Shown here one piece after another: positions 15,436-23,023 of a stretch of DNA of 64,000 nt. The notes under the pieces are model-generated. The model searched no databases. It was not told the DNA's origin and saw only the letters and a program-made list of their open reading frames with translations. The DNA is taken from positions 62,001 to 126,000 of the forward strand of contig NZ_JBMGQR010000001.1 in assembly GCF_049059935.1 (NCBI RefSeq). The letters are read 5' to 3'. Position 1 is the stretch's first letter, and the number at the start of each line of letters is the position of its first letter. Made by a program: the position numbers and the translations under genes. The DNA is from JAURVT01 sp049059935 (GTDB taxonomy: Bacteria > Actinomycetota > Actinomycetes > Propionibacteriales > Nocardioidaceae).

Positions 15436-15942
15436 TTACCTGATCAGTGGCACCTGCCAGCCGGCAATCTCGAGAGGGCTGCTGCGGGTTTCGTCGAGCA
15501 AGAGCCAGATGATTCGGTGACCAAACAGCAAGCCGTCACGGCTGCAATGGGCAGCAGCGGCGACTAGGCCCTGGGCGGTCGAAGACTCGCAGCGGGAGAA
15601 TGTCCCGAAGTTACGCAGAGTGATAGCCAGACCCGTACGGCTCGGATTCCAACCGTAGTCACCGTGCGCGACGTCGTAGAGGCAGTCGTGCGTAGCGTCT
15701 AGGTTGTGTCCGTAGTAGTCCGGAAACTCTAGGGCGTTCGCTAGCTCGCGGTGCATGGAGTCTTCATCCCACGTGCCGCACTCGAGGCTCACCAGGTCGT
15801 AACCGGTTCGCACGAGTCGCGCCTCGGTGGCGGCGAGCGCATCCGAGTCTGTGAAGCAGACAAGTCCGCCTCCTCTCACGAGATCAAAGTCGGGAGGATG
15901 AGTGACGTCTGCGTCCAGGTGGAAGGCGACCACGGAGATCAC
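15436..15942 (-). CDS. barstar-like (barnase inhibitor family) protein
   Basis: I place the start at the GTG at 15942 (VISVVAFHLDADVTHPPDF), preceded by GGAG at 5 bases; codons further upstream run into a repeat copy. The 168-residue protein carries the barstar-family core, MHRELANALEFPDYYGHNLD followed by ATHDCLYD, in which the barnase-facing helix and loop lie. Family members bind and block secreted or contact-delivered ribonucleases, usually as immunity proteins. No barnase-like toxin gene is seen nearby, so its target would be a toxin from elsewhere or one lost here. Confidence 0.8.
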   Translation of the reverse strand: MISVVAFHLDADVTHPPDFDLVRGGGLVCFTDSDALAATEARLVRTGYDLVSLECGTWDEDSMHRELANALEFPDYYGHNLDATHDCLYDVAHGDYGWNPSRTGLAITLRNFGTFSRCESSTAQGLVAAAAHCSRDGLLFGHRIIWLLLDETRSSPLEIAGWQVPLIR

Positions 15943-15991
15943 CGTAACTCCGCCGGTCCGGGCTGGACACGAGGCGGGCGAGGCCCACAAG

Positions 15992-16045
15992 ACGATCGTC
16001 ACGCGGAACAGTCCGGTGGCGCCGGCACCCCCACTGCAGACGACT
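15992..16045. repeat. diverged hairpin repeat before the barstar-like gene
   Basis: GACGATCGTCACGCGGAACAG, then TCCGGTGGCGCCGGCACCCCCACT, matches the left part of the repeat family (GATCGTCACGCGGA) with a changed right arm. Its presence argues against translating the longer upstream version of the barstar-like frame. A similar diverged copy (GTCACGCGGAGCAGTCCGG) lies at about 17516. Confidence 0.5.
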
Positions 16046-16176
16046 TCGGCCTCCACCTCTCCCTCGTCCACAACGACGCCCTAGCCGCTCAGCAGTCGAC
16101 AGGGCTCGGCTGGGCCGCGGCGCAGAGCTGGACAACGGTGTTACCAGATGCAGCGAGGCGCTTGGCGCGCTGTCGC

Positions 16177-16743
16177 CTAAACGGTGCTCAGGCGGTTTTG
16201 ATCGGTGAGGTCTGGGTCCTGCGCCATCAAGACGTCCTCGAACCGTACCCACCCCCGATCCAGGATGAAGTGCATCTCCTCGTGCTTGAGGGGGATCAGC
16301 CATGTAACCAGAGCTCCCCCGCCGTCTCGCGCGACGAACTCGGAGAATGAGTCATCAAAATATGCCGGGTGCGCGGCGACCAGTCCGACGAATCCGGACG
16401 CCCGCATGTCTGACCCCTGCGTCGCGATCACTTGGCCACTGAGCAGCGAACGGTGCTGGGCAAGCATCCGCATGCCGGTGCCGGCGAGTTGCTCAACAGC
16501 AATCTCGTCGCGAAAGCCGTTACGCAGCAGGAAAAGGAGCTCAGTTTGGGTGGTCTCATTGATCTGGTCGTGCCCCAGGCGATGGTCACTCAGCCCGAGT
16601 GTCGAGTAGGCGTGGTCGTCGTCGTGTGATCCCCGCGCGTACTTGACGACCTGGAAGGGCAGACGAGCCCCGTTCGGAGTGCTGTTCCAACCCTTCTCGA
16701 CGACGCCGAGATGCGACTCAAAGTGGCCGACGACGTCGGGCAT
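16177..16743 (-). CDS. suppressor-of-fused (SUFU) domain protein
   Basis: The start at 16743 (MPDVVGHFESHLGVVEKGWN) gives 188 residues. The sequence matches bacterial SUFU-domain proteins: an N-terminal helix with HFESHLG, then FQVVKYARG, YSTLGLSDH, and the C-terminal EEMHFILDRGWVRFEDVLM. In bacteria this domain is best known as an immunity protein in polymorphic toxin loci. It is on the same strand as the barstar-like gene, but a gap of about 240 bp separates them. No toxin gene is visible nearby. Confidence 0.8.
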   Translation of the reverse strand: MPDVVGHFESHLGVVEKGWNSTPNGARLPFQVVKYARGSHDDDHAYSTLGLSDHRLGHDQINETTQTELLFLLRNGFRDEIAVEQLAGTGMRMLAQHRSLLSGQVIATQGSDMRASGFVGLVAAHPAYFDDSFSEFVARDGGGALVTWLIPLKHEEMHFILDRGWVRFEDVLMAQDPDLTDQNRLSTV

Positions 16744-16849
16744 GCGTTCTCCATTCGAGGTAACGGACCGTGCGGACGCACTGCCAGGCACGAGGCCCAA
16801 CGCTCCGGTTCGGTGATGCTAGGTGGCGCCGCGCCACCCGCGCACCCTC

Positions 16850-16965
16850 CAGCAGGTTCGGGGTTGCCTCATAGCGGAACCCCGGCCGGCGCCACTCCCC
16901 TGCCGGTCGGGGAAGGCGGCCGCCGTCCCGTAGGGGATCGTCGTGCGGAACGACACCCTGCTGGC
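16850..16965. repeat. composite palindromic repeat
   Basis: It runs GCCTCATAGCGGAACCCCGG, then GCCACTCCCCTGCCGGTCGG, then AAGGCGGCCGCCGTCCCG, then AGGGGATCGTCGTGCGGAAC closed by GACACC. The centre and right end match the long repeats at 1395-1450 and 13308-13372. It occupies the gap between the SUFU gene and the next membrane gene. Confidence 0.65.
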
Positions 16966-17045
16966 CACCGCCCAGGCCACGTCGGCAGAATGCCCTCGCC
17001 ACCTGCACTGACTTGGAACCGTGTCCCCTGGTCCCGCAAAACGCG

Positions 17046-17441
17046 CTACAAGCGGCGACCGCTGTCTTCGCCGCGGTCTGTCTCATCTTCTTCGAAGTAG
17101 CGGTTCACCCGGCGGTTGTACTGACGTATCGCTAGTGGTCCGATGACACCGAAGCCGACGACCACGACCACCATGCGGAAGATGAACTCCCAGCCCGAAT
17201 CGCCGTCGGGCTGCCCAGTCTCATTGAAGATCGGGGTGAACAGCGCGACCCCCGCAAGGACCAGCGAGACGGCGAGTCCCAGCCACCCCCACCGCGCATG
17301 CCGTCGAACCTCATCATCCGTCCGCTCGCGACCCTCAAACCGGTCAGACCACCGAGTCAGACGCTGGCCAAACACGACAGCCAATACGCCAGTCACTACA
17401 GCCGGAATCGCAAACAGCAACGCTTCCGCATTCCAGACCAC
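17046..17441 (-). CDS. hypothetical membrane protein
   Basis: This 131-residue protein has three hydrophobic helices (about residues 8-26, 50-70 and 86-105: FAIPAVVTGVLAVVFG, GWLGLAVSLVLAGVALF, FIFRMVVVVVGFGVIGPLAI). A basic loop lies between the first two, and the charged C-terminus reads RYFEEDETDRGEDSGRRL. I do not recognise the family. It may be part of the same accessory array of single genes. Confidence 0.65.
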   Translation of the reverse strand: MVWNAEALLFAIPAVVTGVLAVVFGQRLTRWSDRFEGRERTDDEVRRHARWGWLGLAVSLVLAGVALFTPIFNETGQPDGDSGWEFIFRMVVVVVGFGVIGPLAIRQYNRRVNRYFEEDETDRGEDSGRRL

Positions 17442-17587
17442 TCATCCCCCTCAAGTGCATGGTCAGACTACTGAACCTGTCAGCGTACGGCGCAAATACA
17501 CGACCTTTACTCGAGTCACGCGGAGCAGTCCGGCAAAGACTTCCAGCGGCGCGGGCCCCGTTCGCCATCGGGCTCAACCATCGGCCG

Positions 17588-17618
17588 GAGCGGGATCCCG
17601 CTATGGTCACGCTCGGGG
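17588..17618 (-). repeat. hairpin repeat, inverted orientation
   Basis: Read on the minus strand it gives GAGCGTGACCATAGCGGGAT followed by CCCGCTC, the right half of the family unit. It shows that copies occur in both orientations. It lies between two minus-strand genes. Confidence 0.6.
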
Positions 17619-17635
17619 TATGAGCTGGCAGAGTC

Positions 17636-18271
17636 TTAGTAACAGACGGTGGTGTCAGGCATCTGCTGCTTGATAGCGGCGGCAATCTGGCGGGTTTCGA
17701 TCTCGAGGTCCGGTCGGTGATGCGGGTGGGCGGCGGACTCCCAGGCGCCGTTCCACACGCGAATGCGCTTCTTGAGGTCGGCCGACAGGTCAAGGTCATC
17801 GAGGTCGACGTCGGTCGTGATGGTGGCGTCAGCAGTCGCCAGATCCCAGACGCCATCGGTGAAGACCTCGGGCATGAGCAGGAGGTACGGGGGTCGGGCC
17901 GGGTTGAGTTCCTCGACCGAGGCGATGATCGTCGTTGGATGGTCGACGAGGAGTTCCCATCTCGTCTCGCTGGGGCCACCAAGTCCGTTCGATCTGAGAA
18001 CCCACGCGCGTGCTGCGAAGGTGCCTTCTAGCCAGTAGAGCCCGTCGACCTGCATGGTCGGGCTGCAGTCATCGGTCGCCCATCTACCGACCTCGGTCAC
18101 AGCCGAGCTGCCGCCGAGCCGAAGGGTGAGCCGAAGAGGTATCCCGGGCACGGGTGAGTCCTGCGCTGGGACGATGAACGTCAGCGCCACTTCGTCGCCG
18201 TCGTGTATCCAGCCCTCCAGCCCCGACTCATACAAGTCGATTGGTTGCCCGTCGAGCAGCCACTTGGTCAC
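17636..18271 (-). CDS. hypothetical soluble protein
   Basis: The frame from the GTG at 18271 (VTKWLLDGQPIDLYESGLEG) has 211 residues and no signal peptide or membrane helix. It is strand-rich in the first half (VALTFIVPAQD, PLRLTLRLGG) and acidic in the middle (TTDVDLDDLDLSADLKKRIR). A His-rich segment (HPHHRPDLEIETRQ) precedes the end. No family is recognised. A small soluble protein in this neighbourhood could be an immunity protein, but nothing in it proves that. Confidence 0.6.
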   Translation of the reverse strand: MTKWLLDGQPIDLYESGLEGWIHDGDEVALTFIVPAQDSPVPGIPLRLTLRLGGSSAVTEVGRWATDDCSPTMQVDGLYWLEGTFAARAWVLRSNGLGGPSETRWELLVDHPTTIIASVEELNPARPPYLLLMPEVFTDGVWDLATADATITTDVDLDDLDLSADLKKRIRVWNGAWESAAHPHHRPDLEIETRQIAAAIKQQMPDTTVCY

Positions 18272-18521
18272 AGAGCCGTCTGGGATGGCATTCAGAGGCG
18301 CACGGGCGCTCGTAGAGAGAACAGAAGTCGGCAGCGTGCCTAGAGGCGGGCAGGCGGAGTCGGGACGCCGCGGCGCTGCGCGGACCAGGCCGGCTTGTCG
18401 TCAGGCATGCGGCCATCGTGCACCAGGCAATTGCGTGGGGTGCGTCCTTTAGTCCGCCAAGCACCACTGCACGGGACTAGGACTGCTACCTCGTTGCTAT
18501 CCCACTGTGGCCACGTCCCAT

Positions 18522-18580
18522 CCCGGGATCGTCACGCGGAGCGTGACCATAGCGGGATCGTCACGCGGAGCGACCCGGTG
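18522..18580. repeat. hairpin repeat, tandem copy
   Basis: CCCGGGATCGTCACGCGGAG, then CGTGACCATAGCGGGATCG, then TCACGCGGAGCGACCCGG. The first unit has the perfect TCACGC-GGA-GCGTGA stem (18532-18546), and the second repeats its left half. The remainder of the 335-bp gap before the next gene shows nothing else. Confidence 0.75.
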
Positions 18581-18606
18581 CAGCATCCTGCTTCTAGAAC
18601 GGGACT

Positions 18607-18867
18607 GTGCAGAGTCCGCTCTCGATGGCGATGAGTGCGAGGATCGGGCTCATGCCTCTCATGCACGGCTTGCGAGGGTTCTTCTTATCGGCCAAGCCCT
18701 GGCAAATCGCCGTAGTGACGGCTTTGATCGCGGCCGTGATCGCCGCGGCACTCGGTCGCTTTGTGATGGGAGAGAGTTGGGGCGAATCGCTGCGGTTCGC
18801 TGGCATCTTCTTCGTGATCATGGCCGTCATCTGGACGGTTCGGGAACGTTGGCGCCAGCAAGCCTGA
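18607..18867 (+). CDS. small two-helix membrane protein
   Basis: The 86-residue frame contains two hydrophobic helices (WQIAVVTALIAAVIAAALG and LRFAGIFFVIMAVIWTV) and ends in the basic tail RERWRQQA. Several Met codons lie in the first 19 residues; the ATG at 18652 (MPLMHGLRGFF) has a GAGG in front and may be the true start. No family is recognised. It is one of the few rightward genes in this stretch. Confidence 0.55.
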   Translation: MQSPLSMAMSARIGLMPLMHGLRGFFLSAKPWQIAVVTALIAAVIAAALGRFVMGESWGESLRFAGIFFVIMAVIWTVRERWRQQA

Positions 18868-18962
18868 GGCGCCCTCATATGAGAATCACGTGGGTAAGCA
18901 CCCAGTTGTCGATCGTCACGCGGGCGGGTCCCGTGCGGGACGTCGGCTCAGCGGCGCGCGTC

Positions 18963-19511
18963 TCAGATGCCGTCCGGGTCGTCGATCAGGCGGCACGGTC
19001 CGACCGCGCCGTCGGCGATGCCGATGGAGCCGGCCGAGCCGTTCGTGATCGAGGAGACCGCGATCACGAGCGTCTTGCCATCTTCCACGTCGCGCAGGTC
19101 GAGCTTGACGTCGATGCCGTTCCCGCCCACTGAATACTCCGAGCGGCTCCGATAGGACTCGTCCGCCGACTCCTTGTATCGCCCAGGCGCGCACTTCTTA
19201 CCCTCGCCCAGGTAACTGATGTCAGCGTTGACACCTTCATCCTCGAGTGCTCGTTCTAGTCCCGCGGCGTCTTCCAACCGGTTGACCTTGACCTCGACGA
19301 TCCCGCCGGCTCTGGCGTCGACGGCGAACGCGGGCGCGCTCCCCACGGTCATGACGGCGACAGTCCCGCAGAGCATGGCAACGAAGGTCGCCGCGATGGT
19401 CTGAGGCCAGTAGCGCCAAGACCGTGTGGTCCGGTGAGTACTGCGATTCTCCACCTCCAGCCGCAACTCCCCCAGAAGTTGAGCCTCAAAGGAATCCAGT
19501 TCTGACCTCAT
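18963..19511 (-). CDS. membrane-anchored partner of an ECF sigma factor (anti-sigma-like)
   Basis: The 182-residue protein has a cytoplasmic N-terminus (MRSELDSFEAQLLGELRLEV), one membrane helix at about residues 36-57 (PQTIAATFVAMLCGTVAVMT) and an extracytoplasmic domain of about 120 residues with two cysteines. It overlaps the upstream sigma gene by 4 bases (ATGA), the usual arrangement for a sigma factor and its regulator. The zinc-binding HxxxCxxC motif of many anti-sigma factors is absent, so an anti-sigma role is inferred from gene order and topology only. Confidence 0.65.
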   Translation of the reverse strand: MRSELDSFEAQLLGELRLEVENRSTHRTTRSWRYWPQTIAATFVAMLCGTVAVMTVGSAPAFAVDARAGGIVEVKVNRLEDAAGLERALEDEGVNADISYLGEGKKCAPGRYKESADESYRSRSEYSVGGNGIDVKLDLRDVEDGKTLVIAVSSITNGSAGSIGIADGAVGPCRLIDDPDGI

Positions 19512-20083
19512 GCTTCATTCCTTCCGGGGTCGTTGATTCTCGCCAGCGCTGTTCCACCCTTGCTCAGCGCCTGATGCGCCCGGTGGAGCCGAACTCGAGG
19601 CGTCCCCGGTTTGATCCGTAGCACCGCGGCAGCCTCAGCCACACTCAGTTCGTCCAGGACCACCAGCTCGAACACCGCACGGGGGCCCGCGCTCAACGTG
19701 TCGAGCCGTCGGTACAGGTCCCGAGCCTGCCGTTGGGCATCGAGCCGGGCGGTCGCGTTCTCGATCGCATCGGGCTGCAGGTCACGACGGCGGCCGGCCC
19801 TGTCGGTCGCACGAGTGCGCCGGGATCGCTGCCGATGCTCCATCAAGACGGTGTTGCGGGCGATCCCGAAGACCCACGCTCGCACAGAACCGCTGCTCGG
19901 GTCGAAGCGCCCCGCTGACTCGATTACGGCCAGGAACGTGTCGGCGACCAAGTCGGCAGCGGTGTGCGGATCGTCGACGCGTCGTGCCACGAACCGCTCG
20001 ACAGCACCCAGATGCTCCCGGTAGAAGCGCTCGAACGTGTCCGGATCGGTCCCGATCTGCTGCACGTCCTTGTTGGCAGTCAC
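19508..20083 (-). CDS. ECF-type RNA polymerase sigma factor
   Basis: This 191-residue protein has the two ECF regions. Sigma2 covers about residues 15-85 (FERFYREHLGAVERFVARRV, AADLVADTFLAVIE, VRAWVFGIARNTVL), and sigma4 about 120-180 (LSAGPRAVFELVVLDELSVAEAA..LRIKPGTPRVRLHRAH). These contact the -10 and -35 promoter elements. It is followed directly by a membrane-anchored gene overlapping by 4 bases, probably its regulator. Its regulon is unknown. Confidence 0.88.
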   Translation of the reverse strand: MTANKDVQQIGTDPDTFERFYREHLGAVERFVARRVDDPHTAADLVADTFLAVIESAGRFDPSSGSVRAWVFGIARNTVLMEHRQRSRRTRATDRAGRRRDLQPDAIENATARLDAQRQARDLYRRLDTLSAGPRAVFELVVLDELSVAEAAAVLRIKPGTPRVRLHRAHQALSKGGTALARINDPGRNEA

Positions 20084-20497
20084 ACCAGTACTTTGCCGAA
20101 GCCAGCCGCTGCGTTACATCTGGTCGACCACAGTGCACATCTTTTGGAAGCCGCTACTTGATGGTCCCGACAACCGATCCTCTGGCGGACTCGCGACATC
20201 ATTACCACCGTCAGCCGCAGGGAGGATTCGGTCCAGGTCACTCGCTTCTACGGATACGTCAGTCTCATCCTGCTGCCGATCGCGCTCAACTCCTGATCCT
20301 CGGCACGACCGCTCCGACCCCGGAGTGTCGTGGGAGCCGCTGTGATGTTCTTGATCAGAGGGCCAACGGCCTATCTGTGTCTGCGGAGCCGCCACTAGCG
20401 CGCACCCGCCCCGGCAGCTGCCCGGCTCGTCCCGAACCCACCCATCGGCTGGCAACGTTGGTCCGGTAGTCGGAAGGCCAACGGTCAAACTGCGTAG
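20084..20497. other. gap without a supported gene
   Basis: No gene is supported here. One plus-strand frame around 20175-20300 reads like a protein end (TRDIITTVSRREDSVQVTRF...SLILLPIALNS) and may be a fragment, but it has no start. The minus-strand frame across the gap has the composition of non-coding GC-rich DNA. Confidence 0.5.
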
Positions 20498-20893
20498 TTA
20501 GCGAATGACGTACCTCTGGAACACCGGCAGAGTGGTCGTGTGGTCCTCAAGGTCAATGCCGAGTTCGGCTAGTGACCGGTCCGCCCTACCCCCGCCGCCG
20601 GTGACGCGATCACCCAGGCCCACGACCCGGCCATTCAAGACCCGCAGGGCCAAGGGGACCTCGGACACAAGGGTCACACCCGCGGGCAACCACAGGACTG
20701 TAGACCCCACCCCCAGATAGCCGTCGACATCGACCAGGACGCCGTCCAGCCCCGCCTGCATTCCTCCAGCCATTGGTGGGGCTACGAGAACTCGCATACC
20801 CGACCCGACTACCACGCAGGTTGCCCCATGGACGCCCAGGCCGATCCCGTCGTTGGGATCAACAAGCGCAAGGTCGTCCTCGGGCACCGGCAT
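20498..20893 (-). CDS. hypothetical protein
   Basis: I use the ATG at 20893 (MPVPEDDLALVDPNDGIGLG), giving 131 residues; the few codons upstream look non-coding. The protein is rich in Gly and Val with short strands (GATCVVVGSGMRVLVAPP, GVLVDVDGYLGVGSTVLWLP, RVVGLGDRVTGGGGRADR). It lacks a signal peptide or membrane helix. No family is recognised. Confidence 0.55.
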   Translation of the reverse strand: MPVPEDDLALVDPNDGIGLGVHGATCVVVGSGMRVLVAPPMAGGMQAGLDGVLVDVDGYLGVGSTVLWLPAGVTLVSEVPLALRVLNGRVVGLGDRVTGGGGRADRSLAELGIDLEDHTTTLPVFQRYVIR

Positions 20894-20978
20894 GCGAATG
20901 ACACTAGCCGTGGCCGAGATCGCGGATGCCTGTCCCACGCGGGAACCCTTACCGGCACACCCTCCTATGGATCACGGC

Positions 20979-21293
20979 TCAAAACAGGTAATCGGCCGGC
21001 AAGTCCGGTGTCGTCGAGGCGACCAGTTCGTACTGGCCGTAGACCAGATGCCGCTCTCGCTTCAACTGTTCGAGCACGCCACGGACCTGCTCTACAGCTT
21101 GGTCGACGTAACCGCCATAGAGCACGCTGACCATCTCGTTCCACTGCTCTCGGCTGAGCCAAATATCCACGGTAATGGACTTGCCGGCGACGTCGGCAAA
21201 CGTCAGCTTGAGATGCCCCGGGCGGATCTCGGTAACGCAACCAATCCTGCCCAGTTGACTCAGCAACACACCCCACTGATTCACGTCGTCCAC
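20979..21293 (-). CDS. small hypothetical protein
   Basis: The 104-residue protein starts MDDVNQWGVLLSQLGRIGCV and continues as strands then helices (GHLKLTFADVAGKSITVDIW, REQWNEMVSVLYGGYVDQAV). The size, acidic start and alpha/beta pattern resemble small immunity-type proteins, but I do not recognise a family. It lies between two genes of the same orientation without overlap. Confidence 0.6.
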   Translation of the reverse strand: MDDVNQWGVLLSQLGRIGCVTEIRPGHLKLTFADVAGKSITVDIWLSREQWNEMVSVLYGGYVDQAVEQVRGVLEQLKRERHLVYGQYELVASTTPDLPADYLF

Positions 21294-21448
21294 CTCCTTG
21301 ATCGACCAGCCGCTGCGACTTCACACAGTCCGCGCGTGAGCACCTTCGAAACGACTTTGCCGGAGTTACTCCGCACCGGTCGCCGAGCAGTATGTGTCGT
21401 TCCGCGGGGGACGTGGTGGCTAATAGGTAGCAGAGTGCCGTCAGAGGG

Positions 21449-22087
21449 TCAGAAGCACGACTTCTCGCCCTGAGGGAGCAACTCGAGCGTGCTGCCCAAG
21501 CGCGACCTGTACGCCCGCCCCTGGTCGTCGTGATACTCGACCTCGATCGACTCGAAGCTCGCTGCGCCGGCGCCATCCAGCCGCAGCCCCACTGCCAGCG
21601 CGTACGACTGCCGCTCATCGTCGTGCGGAGGGACCACGGCACCCGGGGCGGCCTCGAACGTCCTGCCCACCGCCTGCTGGTTGGCCTTTTGGCCAGTAGG
21701 AGGAAAGCCCGACGTGACGCCCGGCAGTAGGAAGTAGCCGTCGTACTTGGCCACCTCGAAAACGCCGGCCTCGGTCAACCGCAGCCCCCTCGGCTTGACC
21801 AGCTGCACGTGGTCCAGCGTCAAGTCGCCACCGGTGTCGTTGGACAGCCCGTACGACGAGGACGTGAGAACTGATCCGTCGGGCCGCGGCGTGCACGTCT
21901 TGCCCGCCCCACCGTCCTCGACACCGAAGCCCCACGGCTGGTCCTCACCGGTGCGGTAGTACCCGTCGAACGGGCCCGTCCACGGCGAGCACGCCGAAAT
22001 CAGCACGGCTGTGAAGCCTGCGCCCACCGCGCGCATCAACAGTGAACGGTGATGAACACGCGCCGAGGAGTGAGTCACGAACGGCAT
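21449..22087 (-). CDS. lipoprotein of unknown function
   Basis: From the ATG at 22087 the product has 212 residues. A basic start (VTHSSARVHHRSLLMRAVG) leads into a hydrophobic core and the lipobox LISAC, so the mature protein would carry an N-terminal lipid Cys and sit on the outer face of the membrane. The GTG at 22078 and the ATG at 22036 are alternative starts. The mature part is strand-rich and contains two further cysteines (GKTCTPRP and the end EKSCF). No family is recognised. Confidence 0.7.
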   Translation of the reverse strand: MPFVTHSSARVHHRSLLMRAVGAGFTAVLISACSPWTGPFDGYYRTGEDQPWGFGVEDGGAGKTCTPRPDGSVLTSSSYGLSNDTGGDLTLDHVQLVKPRGLRLTEAGVFEVAKYDGYFLLPGVTSGFPPTGQKANQQAVGRTFEAAPGAVVPPHDDERQSYALAVGLRLDGAGAASFESIEVEYHDDQGRAYRSRLGSTLELLPQGEKSCF

Positions 22088-22159
22088 TCTGCCCGCCCGA
22101 TCAGGGGCCACATCAGCAAAACAGCCTTCTGCGCCCACGTCGTTGCCCCCAGCGACGCA

Positions 22160-22467
22160 TACGCCGGCCGGACCGGATTCATCACACGGGCGACTTGCCG
22201 GGTTGGCGTCCCCGGGCGATCGCAGAGGTCCGAGACCTCGTCACACCGGGCGCCCTCGACGGGCTACTCCTGCTCAGCAGCGACGTGCACACCAGCTTCG
22301 CGGCACTCCGAGCCGCCAGCATCGAAATCACCCAAGAGCCAGTTCAGCAGCCCTACGGCGCCGACTTCGGCATCGGCGACCCGTTCGGCAACCACATCCA
22401 CATCAGCCAGCCCAACACCGGGTCGCCTGAGAAGATGCAGCGCGCACACGAGGGCGCCGGCGCCTGA
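22160..22467 (+). pseudogene. VOC/glyoxalase family gene, N-terminally truncated remnant
   Basis: The last 80 codons encode a clear VOC second half: EVRDLVTPGALDGLLLLSSD, FAALRAASIEITQEP, YGADFGIGDPFGNHIHISQP. The first half expected from this family (the FYVGKLG and EILLEVP segments) is missing, and the codons before it do not resemble a protein. The gene therefore appears truncated at its 5' end. The sequence after its stop carries a hairpin repeat. Confidence 0.65.
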
Positions 22468-22486
22468 CTCCTCTACTGCCCGCCGT

Positions 22487-22530
22487 GACCTCTCGCGGAG
22501 CATGACCACAGCGGGAACCCCTGCCGGGCA
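22487..22530. repeat. hairpin repeat, diverged
   Basis: CCTCTCGCGGAGCATGACCA followed by CAGCGGGAACCCCTGCCGGGC is a copy with one mismatch in each arm of the hairpin. It sits between two gene remnants. Confidence 0.55.
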
Positions 22531-22602
22531 CTTCGACGCTGATGGCGGCCCCGGATCCGTTGGTCCCGCCTAGGTATCGGATACGGGCAGTCGTGACACC
22601 CC

Positions 22603-22720
22603 TCAGCGGGTCACGCCGGTGAGAGCGCGTTGTCGATCGATGGCCCGGTAGACCGTCGAACGACTGATGCTGAACAGGTCCGCCAGCTCGGCGGTGGTGT
22701 ACTCACCGGTCTGCGTCGCG
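22603..22720 (-). pseudogene. resolvase/invertase C-terminal HTH remnant
   Basis: The last 34 codons of a minus-strand frame read GEYTTAELADLFSISRSTVY followed by RAIDRQRALTGVTR. This is the DNA-binding helix-turn-helix that ends serine recombinases of the resolvase/invertase type. The frame before it is non-protein-like, and no catalytic serine domain is present. It looks like a fragment left from a lost mobile element. The rest of the gap to 23023 shows no other gene. Confidence 0.55.
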
Positions 22721-23023
22721 AGACCAGATGTCGACCAAGCACCCGCAACGCCACGTGCACGGCAGGGATCGCGCGCCCGAGACGGTCTCGACGACCGCTG
22801 CGCCCGCGGCTGCGCCGACGGCGGCTGGAGCTTGACGGATGGATGCGAAGAGTTCACGAAGCACCGAGCGGAGTCGGGAGTTCTACGGGCTCCGGGTGCG
22901 CTCACTGAGACCCGGCCGTCGTGGCCCACCCCGCGCGCCGAAACCCCTGCTCGCGGCGCATGCGCTCAGCGAGGTGGTGCTGAACACCGCCGGACAAGGG
23001 CCCGCCGGGGTTATGTTGCCGTC

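Noticed and set aside
20114..20488. A 124-codon minus-strand frame
   Set aside because: Composition is that of non-coding GC-rich DNA, with no start signal or recognisable motif.
22667..23023. A 119-codon upstream extension of the beta-helix protein
   Set aside because: The extension is low-complexity and precedes a clear signal peptide beginning at 23024.
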